A DNA stretch of 64,000 nucleotides, taken from CAVYBY01 sp963766935 (GTDB lineage Bacteria; Actinomycetota; UBA4738; HRBIN12). Below the pieces are notes generated by a model that was not told the origin of the DNA, ran no database searches, and saw only the letters and a program-made list of their open reading frames with translations. This document shows positions 45,604 through 53,950 of the stretch, piece by piece; the first letter of the stretch is position 1, and the number at the start of each line of letters is the position of its first letter. Where the stretch lies: the NCBI GenBank assembly GCA_963766935.1, contig CAVYBY010000003.1:372001-436000 (forward strand), in the 5' to 3' direction. The translations under genes were made by a program, and so were the position numbers.

Positions 45604-46251
45604 TCAGGCGGGCGGCGTGCTCGGGGCGATCCCGGTGCGCAGGACCTCGACGAACTCCCTGATCCGCATGGTCCGGCGTTCGGGGCTCCGATGGATCAGC
45701 CCGGGATCGAGGTCGGCCGAGACGAGCGCGTCCTGGAAGCGCTCCGCGAGCCAGTCGAGAACCGAGGCAAGCATCTCGGAGTCGACGTCGTCACGAAGCT
45801 CGCTCCGTCCGACGCCGAACTCCACGAACTCGAGCGTCCCGTAGGGATCCTCGCTGCGCAGCAGCCTCTCGATCGGACGGCGCATCCCGAGACCGGTGCC
45901 CCGCCGGCCGATCAGCGCAACCCGGTTCGGCACCGGGTCGGCGCTCACGACTTCCTCGGTCCGTTCCAGCCACCAGTCCAGGACCGGCCAGAAGCCCCGT
46001 TCGACCACGTCCGCCGGCGCGTCGAGCCAGGCGGGGAGCATCGACACGGCCCGTTCGAACGTGGCGAGGAACAGTCCCTCTTTGGTGGTGAAGTCCCAGA
46101 AGACCGTGCCCTTCGCGATCCCGACCTCGGCCGCGATGTCCTCGATCCGGCAACCCGGATAGCCGCGCTCGGCGAACTGACGCATGGCCACCTCGATGAT
46201 GGCTTCCCGGCGCGAAGCTGCATCGTCGGGGCTCTTGCGCCGCTCGGACAT
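45604..46251 (-). CDS. TetR family transcriptional regulator
   Basis: 215 residues. N-terminal helix-turn-helix (about 15-60): REAIIEVAMRQFAERGY, EVGIAKGTVFWDFTTKEGL. The ligand domain is not informative. Its gene is upstream of the proline dehydrogenase in the same direction, 20 bp apart, so it may control the proline operon. ATG 46251. Preceded by a long noncoding region that contains a candidate structured RNA on the same strand. Confidence 0.9.
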   Translation of the reverse strand: MSERRKSPDDAASRREAIIEVAMRQFAERGYPGCRIEDIAAEVGIAKGTVFWDFTTKEGLFLATFERAVSMLPAWLDAPADVVERGFWPVLDWWLERTEEVVSADPVPNRVALIGRRGTGLGMRRPIERLLRSEDPYGTLEFVEFGVGRSELRDDVDSEMLASVLDWLAERFQDALVSADLDPGLIHRSPERRTMRIREFVEVLRTGIAPSTPPA

Positions 46252-46319
46252 CGCCGGCCTCGTTCTCGCCGCTCGGTGGGAGAGATCACCACCGCACCCA
46301 AAGGGTCCCCGGAATAGCG

Positions 46320-46389
46320 CTGAGCCCGAGGGACCTCCGGCTCGCCGGAAACCGAAGTCCCCGACCACCTTGCAGCCCCTCGGGCTCAG
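46320..46389. repeat. 13-bp perfect inverted repeat flanking 44 bp
   Basis: CTGAGCCCGAGGG (46320-46332) and CCCTCGGGCTCAG (46377-46389) can form a 13-bp stem in RNA of either strand. On the minus strand the stem follows the 3' arm of the candidate RNA by 1 nt and could end or fold with it. The loop contains CCGGCGAGCCGG, a smaller stem. No T-run follows. Confidence 0.6.
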
Positions 46390-46390
46390 T

Positions 46391-46722
46391 GCTCCAAGCA
46401 ACCTCCGCAGCCGGCCGCGCGACCAGACCTGGTGCCGGACGTTTCACCTTTCGGCGATCCGCCCGACTCCCGTTCGCTCGTCGCCACCTCGCGGTGACTC
46501 CGCCCGACGGGTCCGCCGAAGCCACCTCGCGGCGTCCTCGACGTCGGCCGTCCCTGCCCGAAGGCCGGGTCGGCTCGGGGCATCCGCGGCGACCCGAAGG
46601 TCCCACACGGGGCCGGGCCGATCCGAAGATCTTCCCGACCGCCCTCGGCTCCGGCCTCACCTCGAGTTGATGCCGGTTCCGCGTCCGGTCTCCTCGCGTC
46701 GATCGCATCGACCGCTTGGAGC
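46391..46722 (-). ncRNA. candidate structured noncoding RNA, about 332 nt, family not recognised
   Basis: A strong promoter on the minus strand (46730-46758) would start transcription at about 46722. The 5' end GCTCCAAGC (46722-46714) pairs exactly with GCTTGGAGC (46399-46391), and inner G-U pairs extend the stem, so the RNA closes on itself. Inside are a hairpin GTCGAT-gcg-ATCGAC and four or more stems capped by UUCG loops (for example GATCTTCGGATC, GACCTTCGGGTC). No protein-like frame fits. I compared it with RNase P, tmRNA and SRP signatures and found none convincing. Confidence 0.62.
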
Positions 46723-46729
46723 GAGGCGG

Positions 46730-46758
46730 ACTGTACCGAGGGCGCAAAGCATGGTCAA
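46730..46758 (-). promoter_or_regulatory. sigma-70-like promoter of the candidate RNA
   Basis: On the minus strand TTGACC (46758-46753) and TACAGT (46735-46730) are separated by 17 bp, a near-consensus promoter. The -10 box ends 7 bases before the first paired base of the RNA. Two copies of GACCTGCGC (46797-46789 and 46777-46769) lie upstream with 20-bp period. Confidence 0.72.
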
Positions 46759-46768
46759 CCCCACAAAC

Positions 46769-46797
46769 GCGCAGGTCAGACAACATATGCGCAGGTC
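46769..46797. repeat. direct repeat GCGCAGGTC, two copies 20 bp apart
   Basis: Copies at 46769-46777 and 46789-46797, just upstream of the -35 box of the promoter for the candidate RNA. Placement on the same face of the helix suggests an activator-binding site. Composition is less GC-rich than the surroundings. Confidence 0.55.
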
Positions 46798-46869
46798 GCG
46801 GCGGCGGAAGAAAGAGTGACAAGAACAAGGACATTCGGCGAACGCGACGACCGGGATCGGCGGTGCGGA

Positions 46870-48108
46870 TCAGCCCGCGGCGGGCACGAGCTCGCGGTAG
46901 ACCGAGGCCAGGCCTGCCGCGGTCGCGTCCCAGGTGAAGGACTGCGCGGCCCGCGATGCGGCGCGCCCCATCGCGGACGCACGGCCCGGATCGCGCAGCA
47001 ACTCCAGGACGCGTTCGGCATGGTCGGCCGGGTCGTGGCCGTCGACGAGCAGACCCGTCGCGTCGTCGTTGACGATGAACGGCAATCCGCCCACGCGCGC
47101 GGCGACGACCGGCACTCCGCATGCCTGTGCTTCGAGCGCCACCAGCCCGAACGACTCCGAGCGGGACGGAACGAGCACGACGTCGGCGGCGCGATAGAAG
47201 TCCACGAGGTGCGCCTGCCGCTGCGGGGGAAACAGCATGACGCGATCGCTGATGCCGAGCGCGTACGCGAGCTCCATCAGCCGCGACAGCTCGCTTTCCC
47301 CGGAAGCGCCACTCGGCCCGCCGACGATCGCCAGGACCAGGTCACGTCCGGCCACCGGATCGCGCGAGACCGTCTCCGCGAGCGTGCGGATGGCGACATC
47401 GGGACCCTTGTGCCGCTGGAGCCGGCCGACGAACAGCAGCAGGCGCAGGTTCGACAGGTGCAGACGGCGACGCGCGGCGGCGCGGTCGCCCGGCGAGAAC
47501 AGACCCCGGTCCACCCCGGGGGGGACGATCCGAATCTTCGACGGATCCGTCCCGTACAGACCGACAAGCTGAGCGGCCTCCGAGGGCGTCGGCGCGAGGA
47601 TCCGGTCCGACTCGCGAATGAGAGCCGTCTCGCCGCGAAGACGGGCCGGCGGCTCCGGCTCCTCCAAACGGGCGAGCGAATAGTTCTTCACCTTTCCGAG
47701 CGTGTGGAACGAGGTGACGAGCGGAGCCCCGAGCGCCTCTTTGACCGCCCGGCCGACCCAGCCCGACAGCCAGTAGTGGCTGTGCACGATGTCGTATCCG
47801 AGACCGTCCTCGCGCGCGATCCGCAGCACCCCGCCGAGGAACTCCGGCAGATACCTGGGCACCACGGACTTTGGAATCGGCGCACACGGACCCGCCTTCA
47901 CGCTCACCACCCGAATCCCCGGCGCCAGCACCCGCACCTCGTGCGTCGCTCCGCCCCGGCACCGAGTGAGAATGTCGACGTCGACCCCCAGCCGCGCCAA
48001 CCGACCCGCGGTCGCCCGGATGTACACGTTCATCCCCCCCGAATCCCCGATCCCGGGCTGATCGATCGGCGAGGTATGCACGGACAACATCCCAACACGC
48101 GGGTTCAT
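46870..48108 (-). CDS. mshA: MshA-like GT4 glycosyltransferase
   Basis: 412 residues, GT-B fold. The N-terminus GDSGGMNVYIRATAGRLARL matches MshA, which makes GlcNAc-inositol phosphate, the first intermediate of mycothiol; HSHYWLSG and the donor site VGRLQRHKGPDVA with SRSESFGLVALEAQACG (E-x7-E) are typical. The name is by similarity: related sucrose-synthase-like and GT4 enzymes share these motifs. No other mycothiol gene is in the window. ATG 48108. Confidence 0.8.
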   Translation of the reverse strand: MNPRVGMLSVHTSPIDQPGIGDSGGMNVYIRATAGRLARLGVDVDILTRCRGGATHEVRVLAPGIRVVSVKAGPCAPIPKSVVPRYLPEFLGGVLRIAREDGLGYDIVHSHYWLSGWVGRAVKEALGAPLVTSFHTLGKVKNYSLARLEEPEPPARLRGETALIRESDRILAPTPSEAAQLVGLYGTDPSKIRIVPPGVDRGLFSPGDRAAARRRLHLSNLRLLLFVGRLQRHKGPDVAIRTLAETVSRDPVAGRDLVLAIVGGPSGASGESELSRLMELAYALGISDRVMLFPPQRQAHLVDFYRAADVVLVPSRSESFGLVALEAQACGVPVVAARVGGLPFIVNDDATGLLVDGHDPADHAERVLELLRDPGRASAMGRAASRAAQSFTWDATAAGLASVYRELVPAAG

Positions 48109-48187
48109 ACCAACGATGCTACGAGACCCAAGGACATATGCAGCGCATCGCTACTGGGGTAGCGCGGCTCGGGCAGCGACGGCGCGG

Positions 48188-48249
48188 AGGGGCGGGGGTC
48201 CCGCCGACGCCCGACGGCTCAGCCGCCAGGAGGTGGGGCCCCCCGCCCC
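48188..48249 (-). terminator. GC-rich hairpin after the RsiG-like gene
   Basis: GGGGCGGGGG (48188-48197) pairs with CCCCCGCCCC (48240-48249), a 10-bp stem with a 42-nt loop, located in the gap between the RsiG-like stop and the mshA start. There is no T-run, so it is at best a weak candidate. Confidence 0.35.
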
Positions 48250-48279
48250 CACCCACCCCGAGACCGGATCAGTCAGCGC

Positions 48280-48825
48280 CTACGTCAGCGCCAAACTCGG
48301 ATCGTCCTTGTACCGCCGCTTGAGCTCGCCCTGGAGCTCGTCGAGGACGCGGATGACGTCGTTTCGAGCGTCCGAGACCGTCCGTTCCTCGGCGACGAGC
48401 TTTTCTACGGTCGTGGCGAGCGCCTTGTCGTCGAGGGCGGCGGGGTCGGAGAGCTGGGCGTCGCCGACGAGGCGTTCGATGCGGCGCCGGGCCAGGAGGA
48501 GCTCTTCCTCGGGGATGCCGATGCGGACCATCTCGCCCCGGGACGATGTGTTGGGCTCGTCGCCGGCCAGGATCGTCGAGAGCTGCTCCAGCACGGACTC
48601 GCCCTCACCCGAGCCGCCTCGCAGCGAGACCTCCGCCCGGAGAATCTCGGCGCGCCCCTGGACGAGCCGCCGCAGCAGGGAGAGGTACTCGCGCTCCGCG
48701 AGACATTCGTCCCGGCGCCGGCGAAGCTCCTCTAGATCGAGCTCGGGGAGCCCGTCGAGGAACGCCGGATCCAGAACCCGGTCTCCGCGACGGTTGCCGC
48801 CCGGGTGCTCGATCGGCTCGCTCAC
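48280..48825 (-). CDS. RsiG/AmfC-like putative anti-sigma protein
   Basis: 181 residues, mostly helical. EREYLSLLRRLVQGRAEILRAE resembles the coiled-coil motif E-x3-S-x2-R-x3-Q-x3-D of RsiG, the c-di-GMP-dependent anti-sigma factor of WhiG: S, R and Q fit, the last D is E, and the first E is one residue off. SVLEQLSTILAGDE also fits the family. Only one copy of the motif is present, as reported for some non-Streptomyces forms. No whiG in the window, so partner and ligand are unproven. ATG 48825. Confidence 0.6.
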   Translation of the reverse strand: MSEPIEHPGGNRRGDRVLDPAFLDGLPELDLEELRRRRDECLAEREYLSLLRRLVQGRAEILRAEVSLRGGSGEGESVLEQLSTILAGDEPNTSSRGEMVRIGIPEEELLLARRRIERLVGDAQLSDPAALDDKALATTVEKLVAEERTVSDARNDVIRVLDELQGELKRRYKDDPSLALT

Positions 48826-48844
48826 GGATTCATCCTACGGCCCC

Positions 48845-49873
48845 TCAGCACACGGCGAGCAGCAGCCGGTAGGGGTCGACGGCCGAGCCGCCTCCGGGGT
48901 GGTACTCGAAATGCAGGTGATTGACGTTGGTGTCCCCGGTGGAGCCCACATAGCCGATGACCGTCCCGGCCGAGACGTGGCCGGTCGCCCCGTACGAGCT
49001 GAAGTGCGTGTAGAAGGTCCAGTCCGACGACCCGTCGTGGAAGACCACCACACCGAAGCCGCCGAGGGAGCTCGAGGTCTGGTGCACCGTCCCGGAGTGG
49101 GTCGCGACGACCGGCGTGCCGAACGGCGCGATGAGGTCGATCCCCTGGTGCGTACGGCCGCCGGGGCGCGGGTCCCCGAACGAGTCGGTGAAGCCGTTGG
49201 GACCGGCCACGGGGCAGGTGGCGACCGCGCCGGAGCCGGTCACCGGGCCCCCGGGGGCCGAGACCGGGAACGACTGCTGGTCGAGCTTGTCCTGAAGGTC
49301 CGAGACGAGGCTCGCGTAGCGGTCCACCGACGACGACACCGACGCGCGCTGGCTGTCGAAGTCCGCCGCCGCGCCGGTACGAGCCTGGACGGCCGCCGTC
49401 AGGCGCTCCTGCTGGCGGCCGAGCTCCACCGTGCGGACCCCGACCTCGGTCGCCAGGTCGTCGTCGCCCTGGATGATGCTGATCGTGAACTGCCACCGGT
49501 CGGCCATCTCGGTGAGCGAGGACGCGGACAGCAGCGAGCCGACGGACAGGTCGCCCCCGGCCATGAAGGCGACGACGGCGCGCTCGTTCAGCCTGACCTG
49601 GATGTCGGCCAGCTCGCCTCGAAGACGGGCGATCTCACCGCTGGCGCGATCCACCGCATCCTCGGCCTGGGCCAGCCGCGACTCCGCGTCGTTCCATGCC
49701 ACCGCCACCCGCTGCAGCTCGGCCCGGGCGTCGTCCAGCTTGGCCTTGGCCTGGTCCAGATCGCTCGACGTGTCGGCGAGCGCCGGGGTGACGAGCGCGC
49801 ACGCCACGATCGCGAGCGCCGCGAGCACGAGCGTGGGTCGTGGCCGGATGGAACGCCTCCTCGAGGAGCTCAG
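48845..49873 (-). CDS. secreted coiled-coil M23 (LytM) endopeptidase
   Basis: About 342 residues. Signal peptide with basic start (SSSRRRSIRPRP, then VLAALAIVACALVTPALA), a long coiled coil (about residues 38-230) and a C-terminal M23 domain with HQGIDLIAPFGTPV and HLHFEYHPGG as zinc and catalytic sites. It resembles EnvC/RipA-type murein hydrolases or activators of cell division amidases. No ATG, GTG or TTG gives the basic signal region; a CTG at 49873 overlapping the sat stop (CTGA) is the best start. Confidence 0.8.
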   Translation of the reverse strand: MSSSRRRSIRPRPTLVLAALAIVACALVTPALADTSSDLDQAKAKLDDARAELQRVAVAWNDAESRLAQAEDAVDRASGEIARLRGELADIQVRLNERAVVAFMAGGDLSVGSLLSASSLTEMADRWQFTISIIQGDDDLATEVGVRTVELGRQQERLTAAVQARTGAAADFDSQRASVSSSVDRYASLVSDLQDKLDQQSFPVSAPGGPVTGSGAVATCPVAGPNGFTDSFGDPRPGGRTHQGIDLIAPFGTPVVATHSGTVHQTSSSLGGFGVVVFHDGSSDWTFYTHFSSYGATGHVSAGTVIGYVGSTGDTNVNHLHFEYHPGGGSAVDPYRLLLAVC

Positions 49874-51037
49874 CCCTTCATCGCGTCGATCAGGATGTCC
49901 GCGACCTCGGGCCTGGAGAACTCCTGCGGGGGACGCTGTCCGCCGCGAAGCATCTCGCGCACCTTCGTTCCGGACAGGGACACCCGGTCCTCCTCGCCGT
50001 GCGGACACGTCTTCGGCGAACCCATGCCTTCGCAGCGGTTGCACCAGAACGAGTGCTCGAACATCAGCGGCGTGATCCCCAACTCTGCGGGCTCGAACTC
50101 CTCGAAGATCCGCTGCGCGTCGTACGTGCCGTAGTAGCTGCCAACGCCCGCATGGTCCCTGCCCACGATGAAGTGGGTGCAACCGTAGTTCTTCCGGCAG
50201 ATCGCGTGCCAGACGGCTTCGCGCGGTCCGGCATAGCGCATCGCGGCCGGAAAGATCGAGATCATCGACCGATCCTTGGGGTAGTAGCCGCCGAACAGCG
50301 CCTCGTAGCACCGCATCCGGACGGCGGGCGGGATGTCGTCGGCCTTCGTCGCGCCCATGAGGGGGTGAACGAGCAGCCCGTCGACGATCTCGAGCGCGCA
50401 CTTTTGGATGTACTCGTGCGCGCGGTGGATCGGGTTCCGCGTCTGGAACCCGACGACGGTTCGCCACTCGCGCTCCTGGAACGCGGCCCGAGTTTCGGCC
50501 GGCGTGAGCCGGTACTCGGCAAAGTCCGGGTGCTCTGGCAGCCGGATGACCCGCAGCTTGCCGGAGGCGCAAAGGTCGCCGGCCTCGTGCAGCGCCTTCA
50601 CACCCGGGTGCTCCAGGTCCTCGGTGCGGTAGATCGCGGTCGACTCCCGCTGCCTGTCCCTGCGGTAGATCGATTCGACGCTCGAGGATGGCGAGCGGCT
50701 CCTCGTCGGGACCGCCGGACAGCGCAATCGCGTCTGCCCCGCCGATGCGCTTGGCCTCGTCCTCGGAGAGCGACAGCGTCACGGGGATGGCCCATGCCGT
50801 CCCGTCGGCCAGATGCATCGTCTCGAGGATGCTCCGGTAGTCGGCCTCGCCCTGGAAACCGGTGAGCGGCGACAGGGCGCCGACGGCGAGCATCTCCAGA
50901 TCCGAGAGCTCCCGCTCCGAGACCGCCACCGTGGGCAGGTTCCGGGCCTGATCGGCCAGCGCGGCAGCCTCCTCGGGCGCCGCGAGCAGGTTCACGAGCG
51001 TGCCGCCGTGCGGGGGGATCGGGGCGTTCTCAACCAT
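49870..51037 (-). CDS. sat: sulfate adenylyltransferase (ATP sulfurylase, Sat type), frameshifted in this sequence
   Basis: Makes adenosine 5'-phosphosulfate from sulfate and ATP. About 388 residues when one surplus base near 50685 is removed. The first part (MVENAPIPPHGGTLVNLL to PDEEPLAILE) and second part (ESIYRRDRQ onward) lie in different frames. Active site motifs: QTRNPIHRAHEYIQK, the GRDHAGVG loop, and a cysteine-rich WCNRCEGM segment followed by KTCPHG. This is the homo-oligomeric Sat type, not CysDN. ATG 51037. Divergent from cysH. Confidence 0.88.
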
Positions 51038-51084
51038 GGGAAGGTCCTCCTGGATCGCGTCGTCGCTGGTAGGGATGGGTCCCC

Positions 51085-51122
51085 AGCATACGGAAACCGG
51101 CCGAGGGCCCCCGGTGTATGCT
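51085..51122. promoter_or_regulatory. inverted repeat holding divergent -10-like boxes between sat and cysH
   Basis: AGCATAC (51085-51091) and GTATGCT (51116-51122) are an exact inverted pair, with ACCGG and CCGGT inside. Each arm contains TATGCT reading outward, suitable as a -10 box for sat (minus) and cysH (plus). A shared regulator could bind the dyad. Confidence 0.5.
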
Positions 51123-51201
51123 CCGGCCACCTCGCGTCGGTGGTGGCGCGTCCCCCGAGGAGACCCGGCGAAGCCCGGCAGGAGGAGGCCCGGCGGATCC
51201 G

Positions 51202-51927
51202 ATGGACACACTGCTCTCTGCCGACGAGCTCGTCGCGTTGAACCTTGCGTTCGAGACTGCCGACCCACGCGAGATTCTCGCCTGGACGCTCGAGGGATCC
51301 GGTCTCGAGCGTGTGGCGATCGCGTCCGCGTTCCAGGCCGAGGGAACCGTCGTGATGCACCTGGCCACCCAGATCCGAAGCGACATCCCCATCCTGTTTC
51401 TCGAAACCGGGTATCAGTTCGCCGAAACGCTGGCGTTCAAGGAGCGGCTGGCGGACCGGCTCGGCCTCAACGTCGTCGACCTCGTCGGCGAGTACACCGT
51501 CGAGCGCCAGGCCCAGGAGCTCGGGCCGCGGCTGTTCGAGCGCGAGCCGGAGCGCTGCTGCGACCTCAACAAGGTCCAGCCGATGTTCCACGCGCTGCGT
51601 GGGCTGGACGCGTGGATCACCGCGTTTCGGCGGGACTCGTCGCCGACGCGTGCATCCTCGCCGTTCGTCGAGCAGTACGAGCTCGAACCCGGCCGCTGGA
51701 TCACCAAGGTGAACCCGATGGCGGCGTGGTCGAAGCAGCAGGTGTGGGGCTACCTGCGCGAGCACGACCTGCCGCACAACCCCCTCTACGACCTCGGGTA
51801 CGCCTCGATCGGGTGCGCGCCCTGCACGAGGATGCAGTTCGCCGGCGAGCCGGAGCGGGCCGGCCGCTGGGCCGGGCTCTCCAAGTGGGAGTGCGGCATC
51901 CACCAGCGCGAAGCCGCGGAGCGCTAG
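51202..51927 (+). CDS. cysH: phosphoadenylyl/adenylyl-sulfate reductase (CysH)
   Basis: 241 residues. Reduces APS or PAPS to sulfite. IASAFQAEGTVVMH (P-loop-like), LFLETGYQFAETL, the cysteine pair in ERCCDLNKV and the second pair in GCAPCTR, plus KWECGIH with the catalytic cysteine. Four cluster cysteines indicate a 4Fe-4S enzyme, which usually prefers APS. ATG 51202 with GGAGGAGGC upstream. Works right after the divergently encoded Sat. Confidence 0.93.
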   Translation: MDTLLSADELVALNLAFETADPREILAWTLEGSGLERVAIASAFQAEGTVVMHLATQIRSDIPILFLETGYQFAETLAFKERLADRLGLNVVDLVGEYTVERQAQELGPRLFEREPERCCDLNKVQPMFHALRGLDAWITAFRRDSSPTRASSPFVEQYELEPGRWITKVNPMAAWSKQQVWGYLREHDLPHNPLYDLGYASIGCAPCTRMQFAGEPERAGRWAGLSKWECGIHQREAAER

Positions 51928-53066
51928 GCCGAGCGCTCCCGCTGGAGGAACCACGCAAGCGGGATCGCCAGCAGGCTGAGGTTTCGTGCCGTCAGCAGCA
52001 GTTGGTTCCCACCCGGACCCAGGCCCAGGTCGAGGTACCACGCGATCGCGATCCCTCCCGTGATCGCCACCGGCAGGAACGCGAGCACCGACCACCGGCG
52101 GCTCTGAAGCGACGCAACGGCTCCCCACGGCAGGAGCCACGCCGCGTACTGCGGTGAGAGCAGCGGTGAGAGCACGAGAAGACCGGCCACGGCGGCGAGC
52201 GCCGGGGACCCGAACGGATCGTCGCCGCGTCGGCGGGCCCTGATCCAGACGAGCACGAGCAGACCGACGAGCAGCGCGGCCATGAGCACGCGCGCCCATC
52301 CGGGCACGAACCCGGTTCGGTTCGCGCCCTGCTCGAAGCGACGCTCTCCGGTGATCGCCCACACGACGGCCCCAACGCTCGATTCCAGCTCCCAGCCCGA
52401 CGCGCCGCGGAAGGTCGAGACCTGCCGGATGCCGTCCGTCCCGCCGATGACCACCCATCCGGCGACGCCGACCGCGAGCCAGAGCGCGAAGGCCCAGACC
52501 GCCCGCCCCCGCCGCACGAGCAGGAGCGATGGAGCCACCACGGCCGGCCACACCTTGACGAGCGTTGCCGCGGCCAGCGTGAACCCGCCCGCCCGTTGGC
52601 GATCCCGCTTCGCAAGCGCAAGTCCGAGCGCGGCAAGCGCGACGCCGACGAGGTCGGCCCGGCGGTAGATGAAGATCAGCAGCGGGGTGCCGAGCAGCAG
52701 ATAGCGGTTCGCGATCTGCTTGCCCCAGCCGTAGCGCATCGATGCGTAGGCGGCGATGTCCGCGCCGAACGCGACGATGCCGAGCAGCGCCCGCGCGAGC
52801 CCGACGCTCGAGAACGCGACCAGCTTGAGGATGAGGAAGGTCCCGATCGGATACTCGACCGCGTAGTCGCGGTAGGGGATGCCGTGGAGATGGGCGATCT
52901 CGACGAACCGGCCCGCCTCCGAGGACGGGTAGTGCGGGATGCCGACGACCACCGAGACGAGGACGAGGACCCGAAGGCCGAGAAGGATCAGCTCCGGCGC
53001 GGGTCGATCAGCCGAGAACCCAGAGCGCTTCGCGCGCGAGGCCGATCTCCAGTCGGCGGTGGTCAC
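51924..53066 (-). CDS. GT87/DUF2029-like polytopic membrane protein
   Basis: About 340-380 residues with ten or more predicted helices. VEYPIGTFLILKLVAF and GFTLAAATLVKVWPAVVAPSLL with PLLSPQYAAWLLPW resemble the mannosyltransferase family GT87/DUF2029, which uses polyprenyl-phosphate sugars in cell envelope synthesis. The start is not settled: a GTG at 53066 would overlap the kinase-like gene by 59 bp, and a GTG at 52952 would lose the first helix. Convergent with cysH, sharing four bases at the stops. Confidence 0.68.
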   Translation of the reverse strand: MTTADWRSASRAKRSGFSADRPAPELILLGLRVLVLVSVVVGIPHYPSSEAGRFVEIAHLHGIPYRDYAVEYPIGTFLILKLVAFSSVGLARALLGIVAFGADIAAYASMRYGWGKQIANRYLLLGTPLLIFIYRRADLVGVALAALGLALAKRDRQRAGGFTLAAATLVKVWPAVVAPSLLLVRRGRAVWAFALWLAVGVAGWVVIGGTDGIRQVSTFRGASGWELESSVGAVVWAITGERRFEQGANRTGFVPGWARVLMAALLVGLLVLVWIRARRRGDDPFGSPALAAVAGLLVLSPLLSPQYAAWLLPWGAVASLQSRRWSVLAFLPVAITGGIAIAWYLDLGLGPGGNQLLLTARNLSLLAIPLAWFLQRERSA

Positions 53067-53922
53067 CCATGGCGTCGCCGTCCACCTGCACGGGGAACGG
53101 CGTCTCGGAGGTGACGAGCACGGTGGACGCGTCGTGGGAGTAGTCGATGTCCCGGCCCTGCACGTGGCGGGCCGATCCGAAGACCTGCCAGGCGATCCTG
53201 GGGATGCTCCGGAGGGCGAGCTTGCGAACCGACAACACGTCGAGCCCCTTCTCGAGCGACGCATCGGGCGTCATCCGGATGCCGCGGCCCCGGTAGTACG
53301 TGTACGGGTCGGTCCGCCCGACCATCACCGAGAGCGACGGGGCGGGATCTGCCCCGTCGACGCTCACACGAAGGTCGGCCGAGCGGCCCGCGTAGCCGGT
53401 CAGCAGCTCCCACGCCACGACGCGGAAGACGACCCGGTCGAACTTGGCCTTCGTCTTGGGGAACTTCGCGTCCAGCCGGCGCATGGCGCTGGCATCGACG
53501 CCGGCGCCGCAGTTGACCGCGAAGTACCGGCCGTCCGCGACCCCGAGATTGAGCTTGAACGCGTCGTCGTCCAGTGCCTTGGCGATGAGCACGCCGGCGG
53601 CCTCGACCGGATCGAGCGGCAGCTCCAGGGCCCGCGCGAGGATGTTCGTCGCCCCGCCGGGCAGCACGCCGAGCGCCGTCTCGGTGCCGGCCAGGGCGTT
53701 CACGACCTCGTTGATCGTCCCGTCTCCGCTGAACACCACGACGAGATCGATCCCCTCGTCCACCGCCTGGGCCGCGAGCTCACTCGCGTGGCCCCGCTCT
53801 TTCGTCTCGGCAACCTGGAGCCGGAAGTCCGCCGACAGGGCCTTTTCGATCACTGCAAGCGTCGGCTTGGCATAGGTGCGGGCCACGGGATTGACGACGA
53901 GCAGGACTCGGTGGAATCGCAT
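53008..53922 (-). CDS. diacylglycerol/lipid kinase family protein (DAGKc, YegS-like)
   Basis: 304-residue cytosolic lipid kinase. VVNPVART at the N-terminus, VFSGDGTINEVVNALAGT (nucleotide site) and VLPGGATNILARAL are the hallmarks. The C-terminal part has the VQVDGDAMGD motif of metal/substrate binding. Substrate unknown; in mycobacteria related enzymes feed phosphatidic acid or glycolipid synthesis. ATG 53922. Overlaps the start region of the downstream GT87-like gene. Confidence 0.88.
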   Translation of the reverse strand: MRFHRVLLVVNPVARTYAKPTLAVIEKALSADFRLQVAETKERGHASELAAQAVDEGIDLVVVFSGDGTINEVVNALAGTETALGVLPGGATNILARALELPLDPVEAAGVLIAKALDDDAFKLNLGVADGRYFAVNCGAGVDASAMRRLDAKFPKTKAKFDRVVFRVVAWELLTGYAGRSADLRVSVDGADPAPSLSVMVGRTDPYTYYRGRGIRMTPDASLEKGLDVLSVRKLALRSIPRIAWQVFGSARHVQGRDIDYSHDASTVLVTSETPFPVQVDGDAMGDHRRLEIGLAREALWVLG

Positions 53923-53950
53923 GGGAGAGCCCGAGTATGACAGGGATGGG

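Noticed and set aside
46391..46722. RNase P RNA, tmRNA or SRP RNA in the 46.4-46.7 kb gap
   Set aside because: The RNase P hallmark GAGGAAAGTCCGG, the tmRNA tRNA-like end and tag frame, and the SRP GGAAG-type loop are all missing, although a GGTGAAACG and a TTGCTTGGAGC segment look superficially RNase P-like.
46751..46819. Short plus-strand frame (22 residues, basic end) over the RNA promoter
   Set aside because: No ribosome site and it overlaps the promoter and repeats read from the other strand.
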